From Sulfurimonas sp. HSL-1716 (GTDB lineage: Bacteria; Campylobacterota; Campylobacteria; Campylobacterales; Sulfurimonadaceae): a stretch of 64,000 nucleotides of DNA. Numbering within the stretch: position 1 is the first letter of the stretch; each line of letters opens with the position of its first letter. Positions 44,312-52,637 of this stretch are shown here, piece after piece. The DNA lies in the NCBI RefSeq assembly GCF_039645975.1, contig NZ_CP147918.1:434001-498000 (forward strand), in the 5' to 3' direction. Under the pieces are notes generated by a model. That model made no database searches. It saw nothing but the letters and a program-made list of their open reading frames with translations, and was not told the DNA's origin. Position numbers and translations under genes: made by a program.

Positions 44312-46353
44312 AACAAAAACTTCTTTATCTTCTCATACTCTTTCCGATACTTTTAACGAGTCTTGCTTTATACCATTATAAGGTCGAGCCGTTTGAAAGC
44401 TTCTCTTTGCGTTTTAACGACATCGATTTTGATCTGCAAAAAAAGAGTCCCGATAAAAGGATAGTTTTTGTTGCCGTTGATGAGCAAAGTGTCAATGAGT
44501 ATGGAAGATGGCCTTGGGACAGGGAGATTTTGGCTAAAGGAATATCAAAATTAAATCAAGCCGACGTCGTTTTGATGGATATGATATTTTCAGAACCGAC
44601 CGAAAAACAAAAAGACAGAGCATTGGCGGATTCGTTATCGGGTCTAAAGAGCAGCGTGTGCGGTTTTTTCCTGCGGCACAATGCAACTCAAAAGATAACG
44701 CCCGATCAGGAAAACGTACTCGGTGATTCCTCTTTAGACCTTCTGCAATCACAAATAGCATCCTTCGGTGACCCTAAGTTCATCTCCGCGGACAATGCAG
44801 AGATGAATATTCTGCCTATTTTACAGAGCTGCAGTATGAGCGGCAGCTTTTCTACCCTTAGAGAGTCAGACCACCTTTTGCGCTCCTATCCGGTTGCGGT
44901 ATATTTTGACAATATGCTTTTTCCCTCACTTGCAGTGCAGGGACTCAGACTGATCTTGAACAAGGATATCAAACGGATCGATTCCCGGCATGTAAGCATA
45001 GGCGAGTACAGGGTAAATATCAATGAAAAAGGTTTTGTTCGGTTGAACTTCTACCAGCCAAAACAGTACAAAATAATCTCTTTTTTGGATCTGGTTCAAG
45101 GGAAGGTCAAACCGGATTACTTTAAAAACAAGATAGTGATACTTGGAATAACGGAAGTAGGAGCGGGGGATATCGCAGCAACTCCTATGGGCGCACTTTA
45201 CGGTCCTTTGCTTCACTATACCTTTTTGTCAAATCTATTATCACATCATCTTATAACCGAGCCTCCTTATATAACTTCGGTTTTGATAGTCATAATGGTG
45301 CTTTTGCCTTTTATTTTGCTGCTGTTTGTAAAAAAAGTCGTAAACAGGGTTGTTTTGGATATCGTCGGGTATCTGCTCGTCTATCTCTTTGTACGATACA
45401 TCTTTGTTTTTTACAACATATACAGCGATGCCTTCTATCCTCTTGTCGCTTTTATACTCAGTACCGTATCCGTTGAGGTTATGGCATTTACCATACAGGA
45501 AAAGGGCAGCAGATTTATACGAAACGCTTTTTCAAGCTATCTTTCGGCCGATCTGCTGGATAAACTGATAAAAAATCCCGAAGCGCTTTCTCTTGGCGGA
45601 GAGAAAAAAGAGCTTTCCATTCTCTTTAGCGATATCCGTGGTTTTACAACAATTTCCGAATCTATGGATCCGGTAAGTCTGATCAAACTTCTCAACCGCT
45701 ATTTTACCCCCATGACCGATGCGGTACTGCAAAACGGCGGGATGCTGGATAAGTATATAGGCGATGCTGTCATGGCATTTTTCAATGCTCCCGTTGATGT
45801 ACCCGATCATGCAAACGCCTCATGCAGAGCAGCTTTGCAGATGATCGAAGAACTCGACAAGCTAAACAAGGAACTCTCTTTAGAGGGGATAGATCCGATA
45901 CGCATAGGGATAGGAATAAATACCGATGAGGTGGTTGTCGGAAATATGGGCTCAAATACGCGCTTTAACTATACCGTCATAGGAGACGGTGTAAATCTGG
46001 CCTCGCGTGTGGAGGGGATAACCAAAAACTATGCGGTCAATATTCTTATAACGGAATTTACTTTAAAAAGATTAAAAGAGGGATTTTTGACAAGGGTTAT
46101 CGAACCTGTGAAAGTGAAGGGAAAAGATGAAGCGGTCCTCTTGTATGAACTGATGTCAAATAGCGACAGAAACGTAAATATTAAAAAAGATTATGACCGA
46201 GCCCTTGATTTATATAAAAACTCTAAGTTTGAAGAGGCTATAGTAATCTTTGAAAACCTGATCGGCGAATATGACGACAGCGTATCGAAGTATTTTTTAC
46301 CGCTGGTTAGAGAGAGACATCCATGGGGTGTTCACAAGATGACGACAAAGTAG
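44308..46353 (+). CDS. CHASE2-domain adenylate cyclase (class III)
   Basis: 681 residues. A first membrane helix (about 5-22), an extracytoplasmic CHASE2 domain (about 30-315; FDLQKKSPDKRIVFVAVDEQSVNEYGRWPW region is typical), three membrane helices (about 322-398), then the class III cyclase domain (about 432-595). Catalytic residues are complete: metal ligands D442 and D486, transition-state N563 and R567. The purine-selecting pair is K482 and T556, the ATP-specific pattern, so the product should be cAMP. A short helical tail (625-665) resembles TPR. Cotranscribed with the FecR-domain gene and the two phosphodiesterase genes. Confidence 0.88.
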   Translation: MKQKLLYLLILFPILLTSLALYHYKVEPFESFSLRFNDIDFDLQKKSPDKRIVFVAVDEQSVNEYGRWPWDREILAKGISKLNQADVVLMDMIFSEPTEKQKDRALADSLSGLKSSVCGFFLRHNATQKITPDQENVLGDSSLDLLQSQIASFGDPKFISADNAEMNILPILQSCSMSGSFSTLRESDHLLRSYPVAVYFDNMLFPSLAVQGLRLILNKDIKRIDSRHVSIGEYRVNINEKGFVRLNFYQPKQYKIISFLDLVQGKVKPDYFKNKIVILGITEVGAGDIAATPMGALYGPLLHYTFLSNLLSHHLITEPPYITSVLIVIMVLLPFILLLFVKKVVNRVVLDIVGYLLVYLFVRYIFVFYNIYSDAFYPLVAFILSTVSVEVMAFTIQEKGSRFIRNAFSSYLSADLLDKLIKNPEALSLGGEKKELSILFSDIRGFTTISESMDPVSLIKLLNRYFTPMTDAVLQNGGMLDKYIGDAVMAFFNAPVDVPDHANASCRAALQMIEELDKLNKELSLEGIDPIRIGIGINTDEVVVGNMGSNTRFNYTVIGDGVNLASRVEGITKNYAVNILITEFTLKRLKEGFLTRVIEPVKVKGKDEAVLLYELMSNSDRNVNIKKDYDRALDLYKNSKFEEAIVIFENLIGEYDDSVSKYFLPLVRERHPWGVHKMTTK

Positions 46354-46361
46354 GTTGCAGG

Positions 46362-47480
46362 ATGAACAATAACGTTGAATCATCGGAGTTTATCGAGATA
46401 ATCTTTTCATATATAACGCAGATCACCGCGGAGCGCTCTCCCGATGCTATCTTGATGCTTCTTGCCGACATGGGGCGTGTATTGGTTCGAGCGGATAGAT
46501 GTACGGTCTGGGTGGTATCACAGGATAAAAAACATCTGTGGACAAAAGCGGCGCATGGATTAAAGCACATAACGATTCCCATCAATTCGGGGATAGTAGG
46601 CGAAGCAGTAGTGAATAATAAAAGACTGATAATCGACAATGCGTACAGCGACGAGAGATTCAACCCGGAGATAGATAAGCAAACAGGCTATAAAACAAAA
46701 ACACTGCTGGTCATCCCGATGCACAATACAGAAGGCGAGATCATAGGCGCTTTTCAGGTCGTGAACAAGCTCGAGGGAAAACTTTTTACCAAGGATGATC
46801 TGCGTTATATCATGCTCGCGTCCACATATGCCGCCGAAACGGTTACGACTTCGCTTTTAATGGAGGAGATAGAACAAACGCAAAAAGAGGTCGTTTTTAC
46901 TATGGGAGCGATAGGTGAGACAAGAAGCAAAGAGACTGGAAACCATGTAAAGCGTGTAGCGGAGTATTCCTATCTTCTTGCAGTACTATACGGCATGAAC
47001 GAAGAGGAGGCTTTGCGTCTAAAAGAGGCTTCGCCGATGCATGATATAGGAAAGGTGGCGATACCCGATGCCGTTTTAAACAAGCCCGGTCCTTTCAACG
47101 AAGAGGAACGCAAGATCATGGATACGCATGCCGAACTTGGATACGAGATGCTAAAATCTTCCAACAGAGCCCTGTTAAAAGCTGCCGCAATCGTTGCATA
47201 TGAGCATCATGAAAAATGGGACGGGACGGGATATCCCAGAAGACTTGCAGGTGAAGAGATACATATCTACGGACGCATAACGGCTCTAGCGGACGTGTTC
47301 GATGCGCTTGGCAGCGACAGGGTATACAAAAAAGCGTGGGCAGATGAAAAAATATTCGAGCTTTTTAAAGAGGAGCGGGGAAAACACTTTGAGCCAAAAT
47401 TGATAGATATCTTTTTGCAGTATAAAGATAGATTTTTACTGATAAGAGAAAAATTCGCAGACAGGTTTGATCATGAATGA
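46362..47480 (+). CDS. GAF/HD-GYP phosphodiesterase
   Basis: 372 residues. A GAF domain (about 20-160; CTVWVVSQDKKHLWTKAAHG) precedes an HD-GYP domain: MHDIGK with H227/D228, HAELGYEML, and HHEKWDGTGYPRRL with G290-Y291-P292. HD-GYP proteins hydrolyse cyclic di-GMP, and some act on other cyclic dinucleotides. GAF domains can bind cyclic nucleotides, so this protein might read the cAMP made by its neighbour; that is inference. ATG 46323 (overlapping the cyclase gene) is an alternative start. Overlaps the next gene by eight bases. Confidence 0.85.
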   Translation: MNNNVESSEFIEIIFSYITQITAERSPDAILMLLADMGRVLVRADRCTVWVVSQDKKHLWTKAAHGLKHITIPINSGIVGEAVVNNKRLIIDNAYSDERFNPEIDKQTGYKTKTLLVIPMHNTEGEIIGAFQVVNKLEGKLFTKDDLRYIMLASTYAAETVTTSLLMEEIEQTQKEVVFTMGAIGETRSKETGNHVKRVAEYSYLLAVLYGMNEEEALRLKEASPMHDIGKVAIPDAVLNKPGPFNEEERKIMDTHAELGYEMLKSSNRALLKAAAIVAYEHHEKWDGTGYPRRLAGEEIHIYGRITALADVFDALGSDRVYKKAWADEKIFELFKEERGKHFEPKLIDIFLQYKDRFLLIREKFADRFDHE

Positions 47481-48249
47481 GATTACTATACTCGGAGCAT
47501 ACGGAACGAAAGGTGAAGATGTCGGGACAAGCGCATTTTATATAGACGAAAAGAATGTTTTGGATGCAGGCAATCTGCTGATCCCGCTAAAGGAGAGATC
47601 GGCGGAGATAGAGTTTATCTGGCTCTCGCATTCTCATCTTGATCATATCATAGACATAGCGTATATACTCGACAGCTATTTCGCGGCAAGAAAAAAGACC
47701 TTAAAGATACGAGGGCTGCCTCAGACGCTTCAAGCGGTAAAAGAGGATTTTTTAAATGACAGGATTTGGCCGGATTTCTCGTCTATCACTCTTTTTGGAT
47801 CCGATCTAAAATGCGTGGAATACGAAGAGATCGAGTTCAATAAAAAATATGAACTTTCAAGCGGTACGTATATAGAGGCATATAAAACGGACCATACCGT
47901 TCCAAGCTGCGGATATATCATCACGAAAAAAGGAAGTTCCGTCATCATATCTTCAGATACCTACAGCCTTGACAGCACTATAGAGATTATAGATTCAAGA
48001 GAGGATATAAAAAGTCTGGTGGTCGAGTGCTCTTTTCCCTCAAGAATGGAAAAGCTGGCAATCGATTCGAAACATTTAACGCCGAAGATATTATTTGAAA
48101 AATTAAAAGCGATGAAAAACAGAAAAATAGACATATATATTAACCATATCAAACCGCTTTTTTTAGAAGAGATGACAGAGGAAATAGAGCGTTTTCAAGG
48201 TGATTATAAAGTCAAAATATTGGAAGACGGAAGAAAAATTATTTTTTAA
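47473..48249 (+). CDS. Metallo-beta-lactamase-fold, class II cyclic-nucleotide phosphodiesterase-like protein
   Basis: 258 residues. SHSHLDHIIDIAYILDS (52-68; H53, H55, D57, H58) fits the class II 3',5'-cyclic nucleotide phosphodiesterase signature (HxHLDH, then small and hydrophobic residues, then S) better than general MBL-fold enzymes. The TDHTVPSCGYII and ISSDTY segments supply further metal ligands. It would hydrolyse cAMP or cGMP. As the last gene of the cyclase operon it would reset the signal. ATG 47473 is used; a TTG at 47467 is in frame. Confidence 0.8.
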   Translation: MNEITILGAYGTKGEDVGTSAFYIDEKNVLDAGNLLIPLKERSAEIEFIWLSHSHLDHIIDIAYILDSYFAARKKTLKIRGLPQTLQAVKEDFLNDRIWPDFSSITLFGSDLKCVEYEEIEFNKKYELSSGTYIEAYKTDHTVPSCGYIITKKGSSVIISSDTYSLDSTIEIIDSREDIKSLVVECSFPSRMEKLAIDSKHLTPKILFEKLKAMKNRKIDIYINHIKPLFLEEMTEEIERFQGDYKVKILEDGRKIIF

Positions 48250-48259
48250 TAAAAAACTC

Positions 48260-48288
48260 TTGACATTGAAAAATAATTTGTCTATAAT
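48260..48288 (+). promoter_or_regulatory. Consensus sigma-70 promoter of the tRNA cluster
   Basis: TTGACA (48260-48265), 17 bases, TATAAT (48283-48288): a perfect match to the general consensus, unusual for Campylobacterota where -35 boxes are rarely kept. The first tRNA starts 18 bases after the -10 box. Confidence 0.85.
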
Positions 48289-48305
48289 TCTGGCTCAAAT
48301 TCAAA

Positions 48306-48382
48306 GCCGGCATAGCTCAGTTGGCTAGAGCAGCTGATTTGTAATCAGCAGGCCCGGGGTTCAAGTCCTCGTGCCGGCACCA
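48306..48382 (+). tRNA. tRNA-Thr (UGU)
   Basis: Complete cloverleaf with GCCGGCA/TGCCGGC acceptor stem, anticodon TGT in the loop TTTGTAA, GTTCAAGT T-loop and encoded CCA. Confidence 0.96.
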
Positions 48383-48427
48383 TTGAATTTTGAATTTTGT
48401 AAGTAAAAATTGATCCAAATAATTATC

Positions 48428-48512
48428 GGTGAGATAGTCAAGTGGCCAACGACGGCAGACTGTAAATCTGCTCCCTATGGGTTCCCAGGTTCGACTCCTG
48501 GTCTCACCACCA
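48428..48512 (+). tRNA. tRNA-Tyr (GUA)
   Basis: Class II tRNA with a long variable arm, GGTGAGA/TCTCACC acceptor stem, anticodon GTA, T-loop GTTCGACT and encoded CCA. Confidence 0.96.
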
Positions 48513-48522
48513 CTAATTAGGT

Positions 48523-48599
48523 GCGGGCGTAGCTCAGTTGGCTAGAGCGTCAGCCTTCCAAGCTGAGGGTCGAGGGTTCGAGTCCCTTCACCCGCTCCA
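48523..48599 (+). tRNA. tRNA-Gly (UCC)
   Basis: Cloverleaf with anticodon TCC in the loop CTTCCAA, T-loop GTTCGAGT and encoded CCA after discriminator T. The acceptor stem GCGGGCG/CACCCGC has a C-A mismatch at the sixth pair. Confidence 0.93.
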
Positions 48600-48697
48600 T
48601 TATTTGGATTTTTTGATAAAATCACCCCAACAAATTTAAAATAAAATCATATAATTTTTATTATTATTTTACTACAATAAAGTGGTAGAAAAGATAC

Positions 48698-48772
48698 GCT
48701 GGTGTGGCTCAGGGGTAGAGCACTTCCTTGGTAAGGAAGAGGGCACGGGTTCAAATCCCGTCATCAGCTCCA
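48698..48772 (+). tRNA. tRNA-Thr (GGU)
   Basis: Acceptor GCTGGTG/CATCAGC (one G-U), anticodon GGT in loop TTGGTAA, T-loop GTTCAAAT and encoded CCA. A 98-base gap before it, with an AT-rich -10-like CATATAAT, may hold its own promoter. Confidence 0.95.
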
Positions 48773-48831
48773 GAGAATTATAAATTTTTTATTTTTATTT
48801 TTGTATAAGCAATAATTGAATAATTTTTGGG

Positions 48832-48837
48832 TATAAT
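48832..48837 (+). promoter_or_regulatory. -10 box of tuf
   Basis: TATAAT preceded by G-G, in an AT-rich stretch, 35 bases before the tuf ATG. GGAGG (48862-48866) is the ribosome binding site. Confidence 0.55.
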
Positions 48838-48872
48838 TCCATTTCTATTCATAAATACAGTCGGAGGACAAT

Positions 48873-50072
48873 ATGGCAAAAGAAAAGTTTGAGCGTACGA
48901 AACCGCACGTAAACATAGGTACAATTGGTCACGTCGATCATGGTAAAACTACTTTAACTGCAGCGATCACAGCAGTACTTGCAGTAACAAATGGTGCAAA
49001 ATTGATGGATTACGATGCAATCGATAACGCGCCAGAAGAACGTGAGCGTGGTATTACGATCGCTACTTCACACGTTGAGTATGAAACAGATAAACGTCAC
49101 TATGCGCACGTTGACTGTCCAGGTCACGCTGACTACGTTAAAAATATGATTACGGGTGCTGCTCAAATGGACGGTGCTATTCTTGTTGTTTCTGCTGCAG
49201 ACGGCCCGATGCCGCAAACTCGTGAACATATCCTTCTTTCAAAACAAGTCGGTGTACCGTACATCGTTGTTTTCATGAACAAAGAAGATATGGTTGATGA
49301 TGAAGAACTTCTTGAACTAGTTGAAATGGAGATTCGTGAACTACTAGATCAATACGAGTTCCCGGGTGACGATACTCCAATCGTTGCAGGTTCAGCACTT
49401 AAAGCTCTTGAAGAAGCTAAAACTGGTACTTTAGGTGAGTGGTCAGACAAAATCATTAAACTTATGGCTGAAGTTGATGCTTACATCCCTGAGCCGGTTC
49501 GTGAAACTGATAAAGAATTCTTGATGCCGGTTGAGGACGTATTCTCTATCTCTGGACGTGGTACGGTTGTTACTGGTCGTATCGAGCGTGGTGTTGTTAA
49601 GATCGGTGATTCAATCGAGATCGTTGGTATCCGTGATACACAAACAACTACAGTTACTGGTGTTGAGATGTTCCGTAAAGAGATGACTCAAGGTGAAGCA
49701 GGAGATAACTGTGGTATCCTTCTTCGTGGTATCGGTAAAGAAGAAGTTGAGCGTGGACAAGTTCTATGTAAACCGGGTTCAATCACTCCACATACAACAT
49801 TCGAAGCTGAGATCTATGTACTAAGTAAAGACGAAGGTGGACGTCATACTCCATTCTTCTCTAACTACCGTCCACAGTTCTACGTTCGTACAACAGACGT
49901 TACAGGTGCGATCACTCTACCAGAAGGTACTGAGATGGTTATGCCAGGGGATAACGTAAAAATTACTGCAGAACTAATCAACCCGATCGCAATGGAAGAG
50001 GGAACTCGTTTCGCTATCCGTGAAGGTGGACGTACAGTTGGTGCAGGTGTTGTTTCTAAAATCATCAAGTAA
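48873..50072 (+). CDS. tuf: Elongation factor Tu
   Basis: 399 residues. GTPase loops: GHVDHGKTT (G1), DCPGH (G3), NKEDMVD (G4; note NKED instead of the usual NKxD with C, still N-K-x-D type) and SALKAL (G5). Three domains of normal length. It brings aminoacyl-tRNA to the ribosome. Codon use is strongly biased (GGT, CGT, CTT), as expected for a highly expressed gene. A palindrome follows the stop. Confidence 0.98.
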   Translation: MAKEKFERTKPHVNIGTIGHVDHGKTTLTAAITAVLAVTNGAKLMDYDAIDNAPEERERGITIATSHVEYETDKRHYAHVDCPGHADYVKNMITGAAQMDGAILVVSAADGPMPQTREHILLSKQVGVPYIVVFMNKEDMVDDEELLELVEMEIRELLDQYEFPGDDTPIVAGSALKALEEAKTGTLGEWSDKIIKLMAEVDAYIPEPVRETDKEFLMPVEDVFSISGRGTVVTGRIERGVVKIGDSIEIVGIRDTQTTTVTGVEMFRKEMTQGEAGDNCGILLRGIGKEEVERGQVLCKPGSITPHTTFEAEIYVLSKDEGGRHTPFFSNYRPQFYVRTTDVTGAITLPEGTEMVMPGDNVKITAELINPIAMEEGTRFAIREGGRTVGAGVVSKIIK

Positions 50073-50081
50073 TTGATGTCG

Positions 50082-50101
50082 CTTCCATAAATTTATGGAA
50101 G
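50082..50101 (+). terminator. Palindromic hairpin between tuf and rpmG
   Basis: A perfect 20-base palindrome starting 10 bases after the tuf stop, followed by TGAATTTTATATT. Likely a partial terminator or processing site, because rpmG follows directly. Confidence 0.5.
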
Positions 50102-50125
50102 TGAATTTTATATTAGGTTAACACT

Positions 50126-50278
50126 ATGAGAGAAAACATTCACTTAGGTTGTGAGAAATGTACTCGTCGTAACTATCACACAACTAAAAATAAAAAGACT
50201 CATACTGAGAAATTTTCAGTACGTAAATTCTGTAAATTTTGTCGCGAACACACTGTTCATAAAGAGATGAAATTATAA
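50126..50278 (+). CDS. rpmG: 50S ribosomal protein L33
   Basis: A 50-residue frame too short for many ORF filters. MRENIHLGCEKC and KFCKFCREH provide the four cysteines of the zinc-binding form of L33. Position between tuf and tRNA-Trp/secE is the usual one. Confidence 0.95.
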   Translation: MRENIHLGCEKCTRRNYHTTKNKKTHTEKFSVRKFCKFCREHTVHKEMKL

Positions 50279-50285
50279 TTCAACC

Positions 50286-50316
50286 TATAAGTAGAGAACT
50301 TCTACTTATAAGTTTT
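50286..50316 (+). terminator. Hairpin with U-run between rpmG and tRNA-Trp
   Basis: TATAAGTAGA (50286-50295) pairs perfectly with 50301-50310 over a five-base loop; AGTTTT follows. Eight bases after the rpmG stop and eight before the tRNA. Confidence 0.6.
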
Positions 50317-50318
50317 AC

Positions 50319-50394
50319 AGGCGAATAGCTCCAATGGTAGAGCGCCGGATTCCAAATCCGATGGTTGGGGGTTCGAGTCCCTCTTCGCCTGCCA
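50319..50394 (+). tRNA. tRNA-Trp (CCA)
   Basis: Acceptor AGGCGAA/TTCGCCT, anticodon CCA in loop TTCCAAA, T-loop GTTCGAGT, discriminator G and encoded CCA. Confidence 0.96.
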
Positions 50395-50462
50395 CTAGAT
50401 TTTCAATAAATGATTCTTTAGAGGTTTATTTATCGAAAATGTAATCGTAGATAGGATTGATG

Positions 50463-50645
50463 ATGAAAAATTTAAATAGTTATATCAGAGATGCGAAGCT
50501 GGAACTTAGTAAAGTTATTTTTCCAAGTAAGATGCAGGTAAAACAAGCTTACATCTCTGTTGTTATCGTTGTAACATTTGTATCGCTATTTTTAGCATTG
50601 ATCGATCTTATCATGTCTTCAACTGTTTCAGCTTTATTAGGGTAA
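50463..50645 (+). CDS. secE: Preprotein translocase subunit SecE
   Basis: 60 residues: the short one-helix type. An amphipathic N-terminal helix (IRDAKLELSKVIFPSKMQV) with the conserved W/F-P region, then a membrane helix (about 31-52). Part of SecYEG. ATG 50463 is six bases after AGGA; TTG 50457 and ATG 50460 are in frame. Confidence 0.94.
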   Translation: MKNLNSYIRDAKLELSKVIFPSKMQVKQAYISVVIVVTFVSLFLALIDLIMSSTVSALLG

Positions 50646-50654
50646 GGAATATAT

Positions 50655-51185
50655 ATGGCACATCAATGGTATTCGATTCAGACATACTCTGGAAGTGAAC
50701 GTAGTGTTAAAGCTGCAATAGAAAACATAATCGTCGAACAGGGTCTGCAAGAAGCCATTAAGGATCTTCTTGTCCCGACAGAAGATGTTATTGAAGTAAA
50801 AGAGGGTAAGAAAAAGATAACCGAGAGATCTTTATACTCGGGATATGTCTTTATCTATATCGATCTAAACAACGAATTACAGCATCTTATTCAATCCTTA
50901 CCTCGTGTTTCAGGTTTTGTAGGTGAAGCAAATCACCCGACTCCACTTAGTGAAAGTGATATCCAAGTTATTCTTGACCGTGCGAACAACCGCGCTGCGC
51001 CTAAGCCGAAAGTATTCTTTGACTCTGGCGAGATGGTACGTATTATCGACGGTCCGTTTGCGAACTTTACGGGAACGGTGGATGAGTACGATCTAGAGCA
51101 TGGAACGTTAAAGCTTAACGTTTCTATATTTGGACGTGCTACGCCTGTAGATATTTCGTACACTCAAGTAGAAAAAATAATTTAA
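50655..51185 (+). CDS. nusG: Transcription elongation factor NusG
   Basis: 176 residues: NGN domain ([20 protein letters not shown] ... [12 protein letters not shown]) and C-terminal KOW domain ([22 protein letters not shown]). It binds RNA polymerase and links it to the ribosome or Rho. Confidence 0.97.
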   Translation: MAHQWYSIQTYSGSERSVKAAIENIIVEQGLQEAIKDLLVPTEDVIEVKEGKKKITERSLYSGYVFIYIDLNNELQHLIQSLPRVSGFVGEANHPTPLSESDIQVILDRANNRAAPKPKVFFDSGEMVRIIDGPFANFTGTVDEYDLEHGTLKLNVSIFGRATPVDISYTQVEKII

Positions 51186-51204
51186 ATCAACAAAAGGAAG
51201 CAAA

Positions 51205-51630
51205 ATGGCAAAAAAAGTCACTGGTTACATCAAACTGCAAATCAATGCTGGTGCAGCTAATCCTGCACCTCCAGTAGGTCCGGCATTGGGTCAGCGCGGT
51301 GTCAATATCATGGAATTCTGTAAAGCATTCAATGAAAAAACAAAAGATAAAATGGGATTCAAAGTTCCTGTAGTCATCACTGTCTACAGCGATAAGAGTT
51401 TCTCATTTGTTACAAAACAGCCTCCGGCGTCACAGCTGATCATGAAGGCTGCTGGTATCAAAAAAGGTACTGACAATCCTCTAAAAAACAAGATCGGCAA
51501 AATAACGAAAGATCAGCTTATGGAAATTGTTAAGACCAAAATGGAAGATCTAAACACTACCGACGTGGAGATGGCGGCCAATACGATCGCTGGTTCGGCA
51601 CGTTCTATGGGTGTTGAAATCGTAGATTAA
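51205..51630 (+). CDS. rplK: 50S ribosomal protein L11
   Basis: 141 residues, typical start [28 protein letters not shown]-terminal rRNA-binding domain with GTARSMG-like [17 protein letters not shown] precedes the ATG. Confidence 0.98.
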   Translation: MAKKVTGYIKLQINAGAANPAPPVGPALGQRGVNIMEFCKAFNEKTKDKMGFKVPVVITVYSDKSFSFVTKQPPASQLIMKAAGIKKGTDNPLKNKIGKITKDQLMEIVKTKMEDLNTTDVEMAANTIAGSARSMGVEIVD

Positions 51631-51653
51631 TATCTACGAAACTGTGTAATTAA

Positions 51654-51712
51654 AGATCAACGACCGCATTGATCTGTCATAAAATACACGACCTGATGAC
51701 TTTAAAGTCATC
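51654..51712 (+). promoter_or_regulatory. Two inverted repeats between rplK and rplA
   Basis: AGATCAA (51654-51660) pairs with TTGATCT (51669-51675); GATGACTTT/AAAGTCATC is a perfect 18-base palindrome (51695-51712). The gap is 117 bases. An L1-binding autoregulatory site is possible but not shown. Confidence 0.4.
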
Positions 51713-51747
51713 TTAAATTTGCGGCAGAAATCTTAGGAGATATTCAA

Positions 51748-52443
51748 ATGGCAGGAAAACGTTATAAACAATTAAAAGAAAAGATAGATACAACTAAAGT
51801 TCATTCGATCGCTGATGCATCGGTGTCTGTTAAAGATCTTAAATCGGCTAAGTTCGATGAAACGGTAGAGATCGCATTAAACCTTAATGTAGACCCAAGA
51901 CATGCTGATCAAATGGTTAGAGGTGCGGTAGTGCTTCCTCACGGTACAGGTAAAGTCGTACGTGTAGCCGTATTTGCAAAAGGGGTAAAAGCCGATGAAG
52001 CAAAAGCAGCAGGTGCAGATATCGTAGGAACGGATGATCTGGTTGAACAAATCCAAGAAGGTGTCTTCAACTTTGATGTAGTTGTCGCCGCACCGGATTG
52101 TATGGGACTTGTCGGTAAGATAGGTCGTATTCTCGGGCCAAAAGGTATGATGCCTAACCCTAAAACAGGAACGGTCACTCCTGACGTAGCAGCAGCAGTT
52201 AAAAACGTAAAAGGCGGCCAAGTTGCATTCCGTGTTGATAAAAAAGGTAACATCCATGCAGGTGTCGGTAAAGTGAGTTTTGATGCAGAAAAACTAGCAG
52301 AGAACATCTCTGCGTTTGTTGCTGCAATCAACAAGCAAAAACCGGCTACGGCAAAAGGACGTTATATTAAAAACGGCGTATTAAGCCTCACTATGAGTCC
52401 GGCAGTTAAATTAGATGTAATGGAACTTGCTGATATCAGATAG
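51748..52443 (+). CDS. rplA: 50S ribosomal protein L1
   Basis: 231 residues with [26 protein letters not shown], the L1 signature, in the middle. L1 binds 23S rRNA at the exit site and in many bacteria represses its own operon. Confidence 0.98.
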   Translation: MAGKRYKQLKEKIDTTKVHSIADASVSVKDLKSAKFDETVEIALNLNVDPRHADQMVRGAVVLPHGTGKVVRVAVFAKGVKADEAKAAGADIVGTDDLVEQIQEGVFNFDVVVAAPDCMGLVGKIGRILGPKGMMPNPKTGTVTPDVAAAVKNVKGGQVAFRVDKKGNIHAGVGKVSFDAEKLAENISAFVAAINKQKPATAKGRYIKNGVLSLTMSPAVKLDVMELADIR

Positions 52444-52445
52444 TT

Positions 52446-52474
52446 TTTTTAACCGGGATCTTCTCGGTTAAAAA
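52446..52474 (+). other. Hairpin directly after rplA
   Basis: A 12-pair stem (52446-52457 with 52463-52474), T-rich on the 5' arm and A-rich on the 3' arm. Without a U-run on the forward strand, it is more likely an RNA processing or 3' stabilising element. Confidence 0.45.
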
Positions 52475-52477
52475 TGT

Positions 52478-52522
52478 AAGATCTTTATTTTATGATATTC
52501 TTTATCCTAAAATAAAGATTTT
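52478..52522 (+). terminator. Attenuator-like hairpin upstream of the rplJ leader
   Basis: ATCTTTATTTTA (52481-52492) pairs perfectly with 52508-52519; weak pairs extend the stem; TTTTCGTTTC follows. Likely partial terminator between rplKA and rplJL-rpoBC. Confidence 0.5.
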
Positions 52523-52539
52523 CGTTTCGGAAATCTGAA

Positions 52540-52637
52540 TTACTTGGACTAAAGACAGTTGGGGGCATCTGCTGTGCAGTAGCTTAATAGGCCTTTCCCT
52601 CCCCGCTTGAAGTTATGTCTGGAAAGGAGATAATACT
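52540..52637 (+). promoter_or_regulatory. Ribosomal protein L10 leader-like region
   Basis: A 100-base structured stretch (GGGGGCATCTGCTGTGCAGT, then AGGCCTTTCCCTCCCC) directly before rplJ and after a terminator-like hairpin. In many bacteria the mRNA here binds L10(L12)4 and represses rplJL. The sequence has the GC-rich segments and position expected; a covariance-model match was not possible to test. Confidence 0.5.

Noticed and set aside
50319-50394. C-A pair at the top of the tRNA-Trp anticodon stem (27-43) as a defect
   Set aside because: A mismatch at this position is common in functional tRNAs, unlike one inside the acceptor stem.
51654-51712. Firm call of an L1 autoregulatory site between rplK and rplA
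   Set aside because: Inverted repeats are real, but L1 sites usually lie before rplK and I could not match the L1 recognition loop.
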